Assembly (NCBI GenBank): GCA_026389955.1
Contig: JAPLGY010000444.1
Location: 1-18,070, forward strand
Origin: Caldilinea sp.
GTDB lineage: Bacteria > Chloroflexota > Anaerolineae > Caldilineales > Caldilineaceae
Length of the DNA stretch: 18,070 nucleotides
Direction of reading: 5' to 3'
Shown: piece after piece, positions 1-9,739 of the stretch
How the letters are laid out: the number at the start of each line of letters is the position of its first letter
Position numbering within the stretch: the stretch's first letter is position 1
Translations under genes and position numbers: made by a program
The notes under the pieces: model-generated
What the model was told of the DNA's origin: nothing
The model's database searches: none
Seen by the model: only the letters and a program-made list of their open reading frames with translations

Positions 1-157
1 TGACGGTCGGGGGGGCAGAGGTCGGGGGGGGGCGCGGAGTCACTGCCGTCGGCTGGGGTCTTTCCTCGGTCGGCGGCGGGGGGGGCTCGCTGGGGCGCCC
101 GCACGCCGCCAACGACAGGAGGGCAGTGAAGAGAGGAAGTACGAGCCAGCGGTTCAT
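1..157 (-). CDS. N-terminus of a lipoprotein with a Pro/Thr-rich linker (partial, runs off left edge)
   Basis: Reading the minus strand from an ATG at 157 gives 52 codons open to the window edge. The start is supported by an AAGGAG ribosome binding site at 167-172, nine bases upstream. The first 19 residues (MNRWLVLPLFTALLSLAAC) form a typical lipoprotein signal peptide: positive charge, hydrophobic core and an L-S-L-A-A-C lipobox, with Cys19 as the lipidated residue. After it comes a linker very rich in Pro, Thr and Glu, which would hold a missing downstream domain away from the membrane. The Pro codons form C runs of 8, 9 and 7 bases. The gene lies 39 bp downstream of the TPR/propeller gene on the same strand and is probably co-transcribed with it. 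The function of the missing domain cannot be told. Confidence 0.8.
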   Translation of the reverse strand, partial: MNRWLVLPLFTALLSLAACGRPSEPPPPPTEERPQPTAVTPRPPPTSAPPTV

Positions 158-196
158 CGTGCAGATCTCCTTGGTGGCTGGGTGGGGGTTGCGTCG

Positions 197-2029
197 CTAC
201 TCGCCCCACTGCAGGCGGTGGTCGAAGAGGTTGCTGAGATTGCCTGCCACCGAGCCGACCAGATAGACTTCGCCGCCGCTGCTGGCGACAGCATAGATCT
301 TCCAGCTGCCATCTCGGTTGCTGGCAAAGGCGATCCAGCGACCGTCAGGGCTGACGGTCGGCAGCACATCCAAGGCTGGGTGGTCGGTCAGGCGGATCAC
401 CTCGCGCGAGGAGGTGTCGACCCGATAGATTTCGTAGTTGCCGTCGCGTGCGTCGCTCATAAAGGCCACGTAGCTGCCGGTGGGCGACCATTGCGGCCGG
501 TCGTCGGCTGGGGTTGCGGTCAGCTGTCCCAGGTTGCCGCCGCTGCTGTCGCTGGTCCAGAGCCCACAGCGGTTGCCCGACTGGTCGCACCCCCGGTAGA
601 CGATCAGGTTCTCGGTGGGGTGCCAGTGGGGCGCTTCGCCGAAGGCCAGGACCTCGGTTCTGCTGTTCTCCTCCGCCCAGGTCACATAGATCCGCCAGCG
701 CCGATCCCCTTCGCGCGTGCTGGCAAAGACCAGCTGGCTTGTCGGTGCCCAGCTGGGAAAGGCATCTTCAGCGTAGTGGGTAAAGCGCAGCTGCAGACCG
801 CTGCCAGGGTCGTAGCTGCTGATCCCAGAGAGGTCGTTGCGGAGGTTGCGGTATGCCAGGCGAGTGCCGTCGCCCCGCAGCGCAGGCTGGGCCGCATCCT
901 GCAGCAGCTGCTGCGAGGTGCCTGTCTTGACCGACAGCACCAGAATCTGGCTGCGCCCCGAAACCGAGTCGTCGGCAGAGTAGTAGAGCTGGCCGGTGGT
1001 CGGCCCGCCGCTGGTGTTCAGCGCCGGTGCCGGGCCGCTTGTCGGCATGCCTGTCAGCAGGTCTGCGGCCCCGTCTGGCGCAGCTGGGCCTGTCCGCTGG
1101 CATTGGGTCTGGGCCGCATCACGCTTGGTCACCACCGTGGGGGTCGAGGCCATCATCAGCGCTTCGTTGTACTCGTCCTGGGCCAGACACCACGCCTCAT
1201 CGCTGGCCAGGCTGTCGGCGTAGCCGACGTGCGCCTGATGCAGCCGATCGGCAACATCCCGGTAGTCCGGATCCAGGCTGTACAAATCCTGCAGTTTGCG
1301 GATGCGGAGCCCCCATTCGACTCCGTCAGCGGCGAGCACATCCAGATATTGGGTGATCAGCTGGCGCTCCTGCACCACCGTGCTCTCCTCGGGGCGCAGC
1401 GTCAGCGCCTTGTCGTACCAGGCGAGTGCCCCTTCGAGATCGTCGACGTTGTCTTTTTCCAACGCCAGATTGATGTAGGTGGTGAAGAGCATCTCGGCGA
1501 CCGCACTGCTCTGGTAGGTCGGGTTCTGCTGCTGCAATTGCAGCAGCAGGGTCAGCACCTCCTGCCAGCGTCCGGCCCGCGCCGCGCGCTGGGCATTTTC
1601 CCAGTCGGTCGCCAGTGCGCCAGGCGTCGCTGCGGCCAGCGGAGAGGCAGGAGACGTGGCGGTAGGCTGCGGGGGCGGTGCTGTGGCGAGAGCGGCGGGC
1701 TCGGGCGTGCGAGCCGCAAGGAGCTGCTGGATCGCCTGCTGGGCAAGCAGGTTGTCGGCGTCGAGCAGCAGGATCTGCTGATATTCGTCGAGTGCAGCCT
1801 CCAGGTTGCCCTCAGCCTGCAGGTCGATGGTCTGCTGCAAGGCGATCCCGATTCGTTGGCGACGTTGGAGCTCTACCTGTTCCTGGCCAGCACGGATCCC
1901 CAGAACCACCGAAAACACTAAAATTGCAACGGCCAGCACCGTGGTTGCACCGATGATCCACCACGCCCAGCTCGGAAAACGCACTTCTCGCCTCATGTCT
2001 TGACTACCCGCTGTCCTGTCTGTACACAC
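197..2029 (-). CDS. Membrane-anchored TPR and TolB-like (PD40) beta-propeller protein
   Basis: A 610-residue protein with one membrane segment near the N-terminus (about residues 21-47), so the rest probably lies outside the cytoplasm. Residues 55-105 and 140-300 are helical and TPR-like (for example ALDEYQQILLLDADN and ALAWYDKALTLRPEE), split by a Pro/Ala/Thr linker at about 107-140. A second linker precedes a C-terminal propeller (about 345-606) built of PD40/TolB-type repeats such as PQWSPTGSYVAFMSDARDG and PTVSPDGRWIAFASNRDG. Such proteins usually bind peptides or glycans or act as scaffolds; no enzyme motif is visible. The GTG at 2029 has AAGG seven bases upstream. An ATG at 1996 (MRREVRF) is the alternative start, with no good ribosome binding site. 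It is the first gene of a unit with the lipoprotein downstream. The substrate or partner is unknown. Confidence 0.85.
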   Translation of the reverse strand: MCTDRTAGSQDMRREVRFPSWAWWIIGATTVLAVAILVFSVVLGIRAGQEQVELQRRQRIGIALQQTIDLQAEGNLEAALDEYQQILLLDADNLLAQQAIQQLLAARTPEPAALATAPPPQPTATSPASPLAAATPGALATDWENAQRAARAGRWQEVLTLLLQLQQQNPTYQSSAVAEMLFTTYINLALEKDNVDDLEGALAWYDKALTLRPEESTVVQERQLITQYLDVLAADGVEWGLRIRKLQDLYSLDPDYRDVADRLHQAHVGYADSLASDEAWCLAQDEYNEALMMASTPTVVTKRDAAQTQCQRTGPAAPDGAADLLTGMPTSGPAPALNTSGGPTTGQLYYSADDSVSGRSQILVLSVKTGTSQQLLQDAAQPALRGDGTRLAYRNLRNDLSGISSYDPGSGLQLRFTHYAEDAFPSWAPTSQLVFASTREGDRRWRIYVTWAEENSRTEVLAFGEAPHWHPTENLIVYRGCDQSGNRCGLWTSDSSGGNLGQLTATPADDRPQWSPTGSYVAFMSDARDGNYEIYRVDTSSREVIRLTDHPALDVLPTVSPDGRWIAFASNRDGSWKIYAVASSGGEVYLVGSVAGNLSNLFDHRLQWGE

Positions 2030-2097
2030 TGCTTGACCTTGGAAACGCCAGTTTGCCCAGGGGTAGTTCCTTGATGCGCAGCAGCACCCAGTTTTTT

Positions 2098-2103
2098 ATT
2101 ATA
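2098..2103 (-). promoter_or_regulatory. Probable -10 element for the TPR/propeller gene
   Basis: The minus strand reads TATAAT here, a perfect -10 box, preceded by a weak -35 candidate (TTCTGA, 18-bp spacing, 3 of 6 matches). Initiation would fall near 2091, about 60 bases before the GTG start at 2029. This is a plausible but not strong promoter because the -35 is poor. Confidence 0.4.
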
Positions 2104-2322
2104 CACCCACTGCCTGCCAGATCAGAACTCTTGGAATCAGCACCCGGCAGGGACTCAGGGCCCGCAGATCTCTCCCGCCCCAGGTGCCGACGGAGAGCAG
2201 ACATGCGGTCACAGACCGCACCGAATCCCCCTTCGCACGGCTGTGCTGAGCAGACGCTTTGCTGTGGGACGCTGCCCAACACCTGCCCCCATCGTGAAGT
2301 GGACCCCCTCCGATCCAGGACA

Positions 2323-2351
2323 TTGGCAGGTTGTTGGGCCAGTGATACAAT
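2323..2351 (+). promoter_or_regulatory. Sigma-70-type promoter for the propeller-guaB-glgB unit
   Basis: TTGGCA (2323-2328) and TACAAT (2346-2351) are separated by exactly 17 bp, each matching the consensus at five of six positions. Transcription would begin near 2358 and leave a leader of about 74 bases before the GTG start at 2432. This is the only clear forward promoter I see ahead of the next three plus-strand genes. The rest of the 400-bp divergent gap (2030-2431) shows no further gene. Confidence 0.6.
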
Positions 2352-2431
2352 CGAACCATTACAGTGGTGTAAAAATCAGTCGGTGCCTGGGTGCAGGGCA
2401 ACCCTGCACCTGCCAAGGAGTGGGGGGGGCT

Positions 2432-4618
2432 GTGTCGCGTTGGTTGTCTGGAACGGTGACTCTTGTCTTGTTGGGCGGATTGGTGGCACTGGCTGCCTTG
2501 ACTTTGTACAGTCAGCCAGATGTGCTGCTGCTGCCGCCTACCCAGCCCCCCCCAGCTGCGCCGACCCCAGCTGCGCCGACCCCGGCTGCGCCGACCCTGG
2601 CTGCGCCGACCCTGGCTGCGCCGACCCTGGCTGCGCCGACCCTGGCTGCGCCGACCCTGGCTGCGCCGACCCTGGCTGCGCCGACCCCGGCTGCGCCGAC
2701 CCCGGCTGCGGCTGCAGCAGGGGAGGTGCCGGACCCCGGCCAGGGCATGGCCCAGACCGGCGACCTGCCGGAGAAGAGAACGGTGCGCCCCTTGGCCTGG
2801 GCCGCAGTCACCGACGGCAACTGGATGAATAACGCAGTTGTGGCGGGGGAGACCCTCTGGATAGCCAGCGACGGCGGCGCGCTGGCCTGGCCGCAGGGCG
2901 AGCCGCAGCCCACCCTGTTCACTGTTTTGGAGGGGCTGAGTGCCAATCGGCTGACCGCCGTAGTGAACTGCGAACTGCCCGGCTGGGGGGTGGTCTTTGG
3001 CAGCTCGGACGGCCTGCAGATCTGGGAGCCCGAACGTCGAGGGTGGCGCTCGCTCCACAGCCGCAGCGGGGAGTTGAGCGACGACACGGTCACAGCGCTG
3101 GCCTGCGACGCTGCGACCGGCCAGCTGGCTGTCGGCTATGCCCGCCAGGGAATCGATCTGTTCGACGCCGCTGCCGGCGAATGGCGCCATCTGGACCGCA
3201 GCAGCGGGCTGGCCTCCAACAACGTGCGTGCGCTGGCGCTGGCTGGCCAGGCAGTCTGGGTTGTCGCCGACGACGGCATCACTGTGGCGGCAGGAATGGA
3301 TTCAACCTTCTACAACAGCAGCAACAGCCCGCTGGAGAGCAACCGGGTCGGCAGCATCGTCGTCGACCCGGCCGGCACAGTCTGGCTGGGCGGCGATGGG
3401 GTCCTTTACGCTGTGGCTGGGGAGGACTGGACGGTCTATCGCACTGCGGAGATCGACGACCGTTTTTTTCCTGACCGCCTGATCAGCGGGCTGGCTGTCG
3501 CCGCCGACGGGGAGCTTTGGCTGGGGGACAGCGAGGGACGCCTCTGCCGTTTTGACCCGGCGGTGGGCCGCTGCAGCGCAGGTGTTTTTCTGCCCGACAC
3601 CGTGGACAGCAGCTCACCGCAGCTGCTGTTGACCAGCCTGACCGTCGCCGCCGATGAGCAGCTCTATGTCACCACGGCCGGGGCGGGTCTCTTTCGGTAC
3701 GACGGGCGCAGTTGGGCGCAGCTTTCTGTGGCAGAAAGCGCCCTTTACGGCAACGCGGTCGGTGCTGCCACCGTAAGCCCGGCGGGCGCTCTCTGGGTCG
3801 CCACCCAGGCAGGAATTCAGCAGCTGGACCCGGCTGGCCGGGCAGTGCCTGTGCTCCTGCCACCCAGCGGGCTCGATCCGGCGACGCTCCAGGTGCTGTA
3901 TGAGGCCCGCAACGGGGCGCTGTGGGCTGGGGGTGCAGGGGCGGGCGTATGGGATGGCCAGGCATGGAGACGTTTCACCGCTGAAGAGGGGCTGGCTGGC
4001 AGCCGTGTGCAGGCGATCGCCGAAGACGCGCTTGGACGCATCTGGCTGGGGACAGAGACAGGCATCAGCATCTGGAACGGCGTCCGCTTTGTCAACCTGA
4101 CCCGCTCGACCGGCCTGCCGGTGGCGGATATTCGGGCACTGCTGGCAGACGAAGAAAGTGTCTGGATCGGCAGCGCCGGCGGCGGGCTCTATCGCTTTGC
4201 CCAAAATCAGATCGAAGTGTTTACAGTTGAAAACATGGGGCTGCCCAGCGACACGATCACCGCGCTGGGCAAAGATGCCGACGGCCGGCTCTATGTCGGG
4301 ACCCTGGCGGGGCTGGTCGAGTGGGGGACAGATGGGCTGGCCGTTGCCCTGGCTGAGCACCCTGTCACCCAGATCGCTGCCACTGCGCATGCTCTTTGGG
4401 TGGGCACAGCCGACGCCGGACTTTTCTACGCAGACGGGGCTGGCTGGCAGCAGGAGAACCCGGACGGCCTCTTGCCGTTCGGACGGGTGGTCGTCCTGGC
4501 AGCAGCCCAGGAGAGCCTGTGGGTTGGGGGGGCCAGCGGCGGTCTGCTCCGCCTTCCATTGAGTGCAGAGGAGGAATCCAACGATGTTCGTTCGACAGCA
4601 AAAAGGGCTGACCTTTGA
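2432..4618 (+). CDS. Membrane-anchored multi-blade propeller protein (Reg_prop-like repeats)
   Basis: 728 residues from a GTG at 2432, chosen because AAGGAG lies at 2415-2420 and the membrane segment (about residues 5-26) then falls at the N-terminus. The frame is open further upstream, but that part overlaps the promoter and has no protein-like character. Residues 42-91 are ten AAPT(P/L) repeats forming a stalk. From about residue 115 to the end come some 12-14 blades of the type seen in two-component regulator propellers, with recurring elements such as [31 protein letters not shown] and [14 protein letters not shown]. That number would make two seven-bladed propellers, as in the sensor half of hybrid two-component systems. 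No kinase, receiver or DNA-binding domain follows, so it is a stand-alone extracytoplasmic sensor or binding module. Its stop lies 35 bp inside the downstream guaB-family gene. Confidence 0.85.
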   Translation: MSRWLSGTVTLVLLGGLVALAALTLYSQPDVLLLPPTQPPPAAPTPAAPTPAAPTLAAPTLAAPTLAAPTLAAPTLAAPTLAAPTPAAPTPAAAAAGEVPDPGQGMAQTGDLPEKRTVRPLAWAAVTDGNWMNNAVVAGETLWIASDGGALAWPQGEPQPTLFTVLEGLSANRLTAVVNCELPGWGVVFGSSDGLQIWEPERRGWRSLHSRSGELSDDTVTALACDAATGQLAVGYARQGIDLFDAAAGEWRHLDRSSGLASNNVRALALAGQAVWVVADDGITVAAGMDSTFYNSSNSPLESNRVGSIVVDPAGTVWLGGDGVLYAVAGEDWTVYRTAEIDDRFFPDRLISGLAVAADGELWLGDSEGRLCRFDPAVGRCSAGVFLPDTVDSSSPQLLLTSLTVAADEQLYVTTAGAGLFRYDGRSWAQLSVAESALYGNAVGAATVSPAGALWVATQAGIQQLDPAGRAVPVLLPPSGLDPATLQVLYEARNGALWAGGAGAGVWDGQAWRRFTAEEGLAGSRVQAIAEDALGRIWLGTETGISIWNGVRFVNLTRSTGLPVADIRALLADEESVWIGSAGGGLYRFAQNQIEVFTVENMGLPSDTITALGKDADGRLYVGTLAGLVEWGTDGLAVALAEHPVTQIAATAHALWVGTADAGLFYADGAGWQQENPDGLLPFGRVVVLAAAQESLWVGGASGGLLRLPLSAEEESNDVRSTAKRADL
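2555..2704 (+). repeat. 15-bp coding tandem repeat, ten units
   Basis: Ten head-to-tail 15-bp units beginning GCTGCGCCGACC encode AAPTP or AAPTL in frame. Units 1-2 and 9-10 end in a Pro codon. Units 3-8 (2585-2674) end in CTG (Leu) and look identical to each other, which suggests recent expansion by slippage or unequal exchange. The product is a flexible stalk between the membrane segment and the propeller. The copy number probably varies between strains without breaking the frame. Confidence 0.95.
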
Positions 4619-6044
4619 CGATGTGCTGCTCGTCCCGCGGCGTTCTTCGATCCGATCGCGCGGGGATGTCGATGTCTCGACGTGGCTGACCCGCCAGCTG
4701 CGCCTGGCCATCCCGGTGTTGAGCGCCAATATGGATACAGTGACCGAGTGGCGAATGGCCGTTTCGATGGCGCGCAGCGGTGGGCTCGGGGTGCTGCACC
4801 GCTTCATGACGGTCGAACAACAGGCTCGCCAGGTGGCCCGGGTCAAACGGGCCCAGGGTCTGATGGTGGAAAATCCATACACGATCGCCGCTCAGGCGAC
4901 GATCGCCCAGGCTGAGAAGCTGATGGATCAACACGATGTCGGGGGGCTGATCGTCGTCGACGAACAGACCCGGCTGGTGGGGCTGATCACCCGGCGGGAT
5001 ATTTTGCTGGCGCCGGAAGAGCTGCAGCACGTGGCGCAGGTGATGACGCCGGCCGACCACATTGTCTCGGCGGCCCCTTCGGTCACCTCGGCGGAGGCGC
5101 GTGAAATTTTGTACGAACACCGTCTGGAAAAATTGCCGGTGGTCGACCGCGAGGGGGCTGTCGTCGGGCTGATCACCTCGCGCGATGTCGTGCGGGTCGA
5201 GCAGCACCTGCCCGCCAGCACCGACAGCCGGGGTCGGCTGCTGGTCGGCGCTGCGATCGGGGTGGGAAACGCCGAGCTGGCGCGTGCCGAGGTGCTGCTG
5301 GAGGCGGGAGCTGACCTGCTGGTGCTCGACATCGCGCATGGCCATGCCGACCACTGTATCGACATGGTCAAAACGCTGCGCCAGAATTTTCCCTCTGCCC
5401 AGATCGTGGCCGGAAATGTGGCCACTGCCGAAGGAGCCCGCGACCTCGCCGAGGCAGGCGCGGATGCCATCAAGGTCGGCATCGGCCCGGGCTCGATCTG
5501 CACCACGCGCATTGTGACCGGTTTCGGCGTCCCGCAGCTGACTGCCATCCAAAATGCGGTGCAGGGGCTGCAGGAGGCTGGGCTGACAATCCCCGTGATC
5601 GCAGATGGGGGAATCAAGACGTCGGGCGACATGGTCAAGGCGCTGGCTGCCGGGGCCAGCGTGGTCATGATCGGCGGGCTCTTTGCTGGCTGCGAGGAGG
5701 CCCCCGGCTCGCCTGTGCTGCGCGACGGCCAGAAGGTCAAGGTCGTGCGTGGCATGGCCTCGCTGGGGGCTGCCATCGGCCGCCGTGCCACCGAAAAAAC
5801 AGACGACGAGAGCGCCGAAGAACAGGAAGATTGGGACAAGGTCGTGCCAGAGGGGGTCGAGGCGGTGGTTCCCTACCGCGGCGAGGTCGCCGACATCCTG
5901 CACCAACTGGTCGGCGGGCTGCGGTCCGGGCTCAGCTACGGCGGTGCCCATACCCTGGAAGAATTGCAGCGCACGGCAGAGTTTATCGAGATCACCAGCG
6001 CCGGCGTGCGCGAGAGTGGATCGCACGACGTGCGCCGGATTTGA
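4584..6044 (+). CDS. guaB: IMP dehydrogenase family protein with CBS pair and atypical flap
   Basis: 486 residues from the ATG at 4584, which has a perfect AGGAGG at 4569-4574 nine bases upstream; an upstream ATG/GTG extension is not needed. IMP dehydrogenase oxidises IMP to XMP with NAD, the first committed step to GMP. Seen: the [10 protein letters not shown] opening, SANMDTVTE, two CBS domains (about 97-153 and 156-208), DIAHGH (249-254), the catalytic loop [11 protein letters not shown] with Cys306 and DGG (341-343), ending in ESGSHDV. Odd points: the flap between GMAS (390) and VPEG (about 422) is acidic and lacks the Arg-Tyr dyad normal in IMPDH, and the usual HKN motif reads HRF. It may be a divergent IMPDH, or a CBS-containing GMP reductase like mycobacterial GuaB1. 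Its start lies inside the propeller gene, so translation is probably coupled. Confidence 0.8.
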   Translation: MFVRQQKGLTFDDVLLVPRRSSIRSRGDVDVSTWLTRQLRLAIPVLSANMDTVTEWRMAVSMARSGGLGVLHRFMTVEQQARQVARVKRAQGLMVENPYTIAAQATIAQAEKLMDQHDVGGLIVVDEQTRLVGLITRRDILLAPEELQHVAQVMTPADHIVSAAPSVTSAEAREILYEHRLEKLPVVDREGAVVGLITSRDVVRVEQHLPASTDSRGRLLVGAAIGVGNAELARAEVLLEAGADLLVLDIAHGHADHCIDMVKTLRQNFPSAQIVAGNVATAEGARDLAEAGADAIKVGIGPGSICTTRIVTGFGVPQLTAIQNAVQGLQEAGLTIPVIADGGIKTSGDMVKALAAGASVVMIGGLFAGCEEAPGSPVLRDGQKVKVVRGMASLGAAIGRRATEKTDDESAEEQEDWDKVVPEGVEAVVPYRGEVADILHQLVGGLRSGLSYGGAHTLEELQRTAEFIEITSAGVRESGSHDVRRI

Positions 6045-6136
6045 ACGCCGCAGGGCGTCTGGGAGACCCCCGACGCTGTCAAGCCGCTGGCCGTTGGGGT
6101 CGCTGACCGGCAGCCATCAGAAAGGAAAGAGAGAGC

Positions 6137-8251
<2,115 letters not shown>

Positions 8252-8267
8252 CAGCGCCCCGGGCAGG

Positions 8268-9461
8268 TCAGCGGTCGGCGACTGCCAGCTGGGCGATGTG
8301 CTGGCCGATGCTCAACGAGGCGGTGGCCGCCGGCGACGGCGCGTTGAGCACATGGGTCATGCGATAGCCGCTTACGATGGAAAAATCGTCGACCAACCGG
8401 CCGTCGGGCCCAAGCGCCTGGGCGCGCACACCGGCCCCAGCAGGCTGCAGGTGGGCAAGCTCCACAGCGGGCACCAGCACCCGCAGCGCCCGCCAAAAGG
8501 CCGCCCGGCTGGCCGAACGATAAAATTCCCCAAGCCCGGTCTGCCAGTAGCGGCGGGCCAGCTTCCAAAAACCGGCGTAGCCAAAGATGTCGAACAGGTC
8601 GCGGGCTGCCAGCCGAGATTTGGTGTACCCTTCCCGATGAAAGGCCAGCACCGCATTGGGCCCTGCTTCAATGGCGCCCCCAATTTTGCGGGTGAAATGC
8701 ACCCCCAAAAAGGGAAAGTTGAGGTTGGGCACCGGATAGATCAGCGCCTTGACCAGAGGGCGCGCCTCCGGGGCCAGCTCGTAGTACTCCCCCCGAAATG
8801 GAACGATACGGACCCCAGGCTCCACCCCGCACAGGCGCGCCACCCGGTCTGCCTGCAGCCCGGCACAGGTGATCAGATGGCCGCAGGTGACGGTCTCCTC
8901 GGTGGCCGAGATCAGGGTCAGCTGCCGGGGCTGGCGGCGGACAGCTGCCAGCCGCCAGCCGGTGCGCAGCTCGCCGCCAGCCTCGCACAGCCGACGGGCG
9001 TAGGCAGCTGCCACCTGGTTGTAGTCGACGATCCCGGTCTCGGCGATCCAGAGGCCGGCGACGCCAGCAACGTGGGGCTCGTACTCGGCCAACTGCTCGC
9101 CCGCCAGAACGACGGGCGAAAGCCGGTTGGCGGTGGCGCGCTCTGTCAACAGGGCCAGCTGACCCCGCTCTGACGCCTGCGTGGCCACGATCAGCTTGCC
9201 ACACCGCTCGTGGGCAATCCCCTCCTCCGCACAAAATGCATAGAGCGCCTCCCGGCCCGCAGTGCAGAGCTGGGCCTTGAGCGAACCAGGGCGGTAGTAG
9301 ACCCCAGAGTGGATCACGCCGCTGTTGTGCCCTGTCTGATGGGCTGCCACCCTGGGTTCAGCCTCCAGGATCGCCAGCGAACGCACCCCCTGCTGGAGCA
9401 GGGCCAGCCCGGTCGCCAGCCCGACAATTCCTCCCCCTACGATCGCATACTCCACATGCAT
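8268..9461 (-). CDS. lhgO: L-2-hydroxyglutarate oxidase/dehydrogenase-type FAD enzyme
   Basis: 397 residues from an ATG at 9461 (minus strand), with AGAGG seven bases upstream; the longer upstream reading frame crosses the promoter and was rejected. LhgO-type enzymes oxidise L-2-hydroxyglutarate to 2-oxoglutarate using FAD and usually pass electrons to the membrane quinone pool. Seen: the N-terminal FAD motif GGGIVG (residues 9-14), Glu33 at the end of the second strand for the ribose, and the family signature HNSGVIHSGVYY (45-56). PFRGEYYEL in the middle and a C-terminal SPAATASLSIG also fit. Length matches the family (about 400). It is a single gene, convergent with glgB with only 16 bp between stops, and has its own promoter. 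A related glycerol-3-phosphate or D-amino-acid type oxidase is less likely given the signature. Confidence 0.88.
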   Translation of the reverse strand: MHVEYAIVGGGIVGLATGLALLQQGVRSLAILEAEPRVAAHQTGHNSGVIHSGVYYRPGSLKAQLCTAGREALYAFCAEEGIAHERCGKLIVATQASERGQLALLTERATANRLSPVVLAGEQLAEYEPHVAGVAGLWIAETGIVDYNQVAAAYARRLCEAGGELRTGWRLAAVRRQPRQLTLISATEETVTCGHLITCAGLQADRVARLCGVEPGVRIVPFRGEYYELAPEARPLVKALIYPVPNLNFPFLGVHFTRKIGGAIEAGPNAVLAFHREGYTKSRLAARDLFDIFGYAGFWKLARRYWQTGLGEFYRSASRAAFWRALRVLVPAVELAHLQPAGAGVRAQALGPDGRLVDDFSIVSGYRMTHVLNAPSPAATASLSIGQHIAQLAVADR

Positions 9462-9507
9462 CGGAACACCTCTTCTGGCTGTGAATGCGAACAATCCCTG
9501 GCCGGCC

Positions 9508-9536
9508 AGTATAGCACACCGCCCGGCCGATGGGAA
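9508..9536 (-). promoter_or_regulatory. Extended -10 promoter for lhgO
   Basis: On the minus strand TTCCCA (9531-9536) is followed after 17 bp by TATACT (9508-9513), which is directly preceded by TGC, giving an extended -10. The start would be near 9501, about 40 bases upstream of the lhgO ATG. The element TGTGCTATACT is nearly the same as the one in the divergent promoter for the transporter. Confidence 0.55.
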
Positions 9537-9593
9537 CCGGGGCCGCTGCACGGCCACAGACGGCTGTGAAGGGGGGCCCCTGCCTGTCCCCAA

Positions 9594-9622
9594 TTGACAG
9601 TGTCCGTCGGCTGTGCTATTCT
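9594..9622 (+). promoter_or_regulatory. Promoter for the sugar ABC transporter operon
   Basis: A perfect TTGACA (9594-9599), a 17-bp spacer, then TATTCT (9617-9622) preceded by TGC as an extended -10. Initiation would be near 9629, leaving a leader of about 110 bases before the ATG at 9740. No clear operator palindrome was recognised in the leader. Confidence 0.65.
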
Positions 9623-9739
9623 AACAATCAATCCTCACGGACGATGCTGGTGACGCGCGTCAACAGCGGTCGTTTGCAGTGTGTCTGGCAGCCGTATCAA
9701 ATCTGTTTTGTACCCAATCCATCCAGGAGGACCCATCCG

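Noticed and set aside
182..1921. Long plus-strand open frame opposite the TPR/propeller gene
   Set aside because: It is a shadow of a GC-rich gene: composition is Arg/Val/Gly/Ala-biased with no domain, whereas the minus strand shows a membrane segment, TPRs and propeller repeats.
2555..2704. Short-unit tandem repeat considered as a CRISPR array
   Set aside because: The units are contiguous, 15 bp and in the coding frame, with no spacers.
6045..6060. Small ACGCC/GGCGT hairpin after the guaB-family gene considered as a terminator
   Set aside because: The stem is only 5 bp and is not followed by a T run; read-through into glgB is more likely.
8252..8267. Gap between the convergent glgB and lhgO genes searched for a bidirectional terminator
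   Set aside because: Only 16 bases, with no stem-loop or T/A runs.
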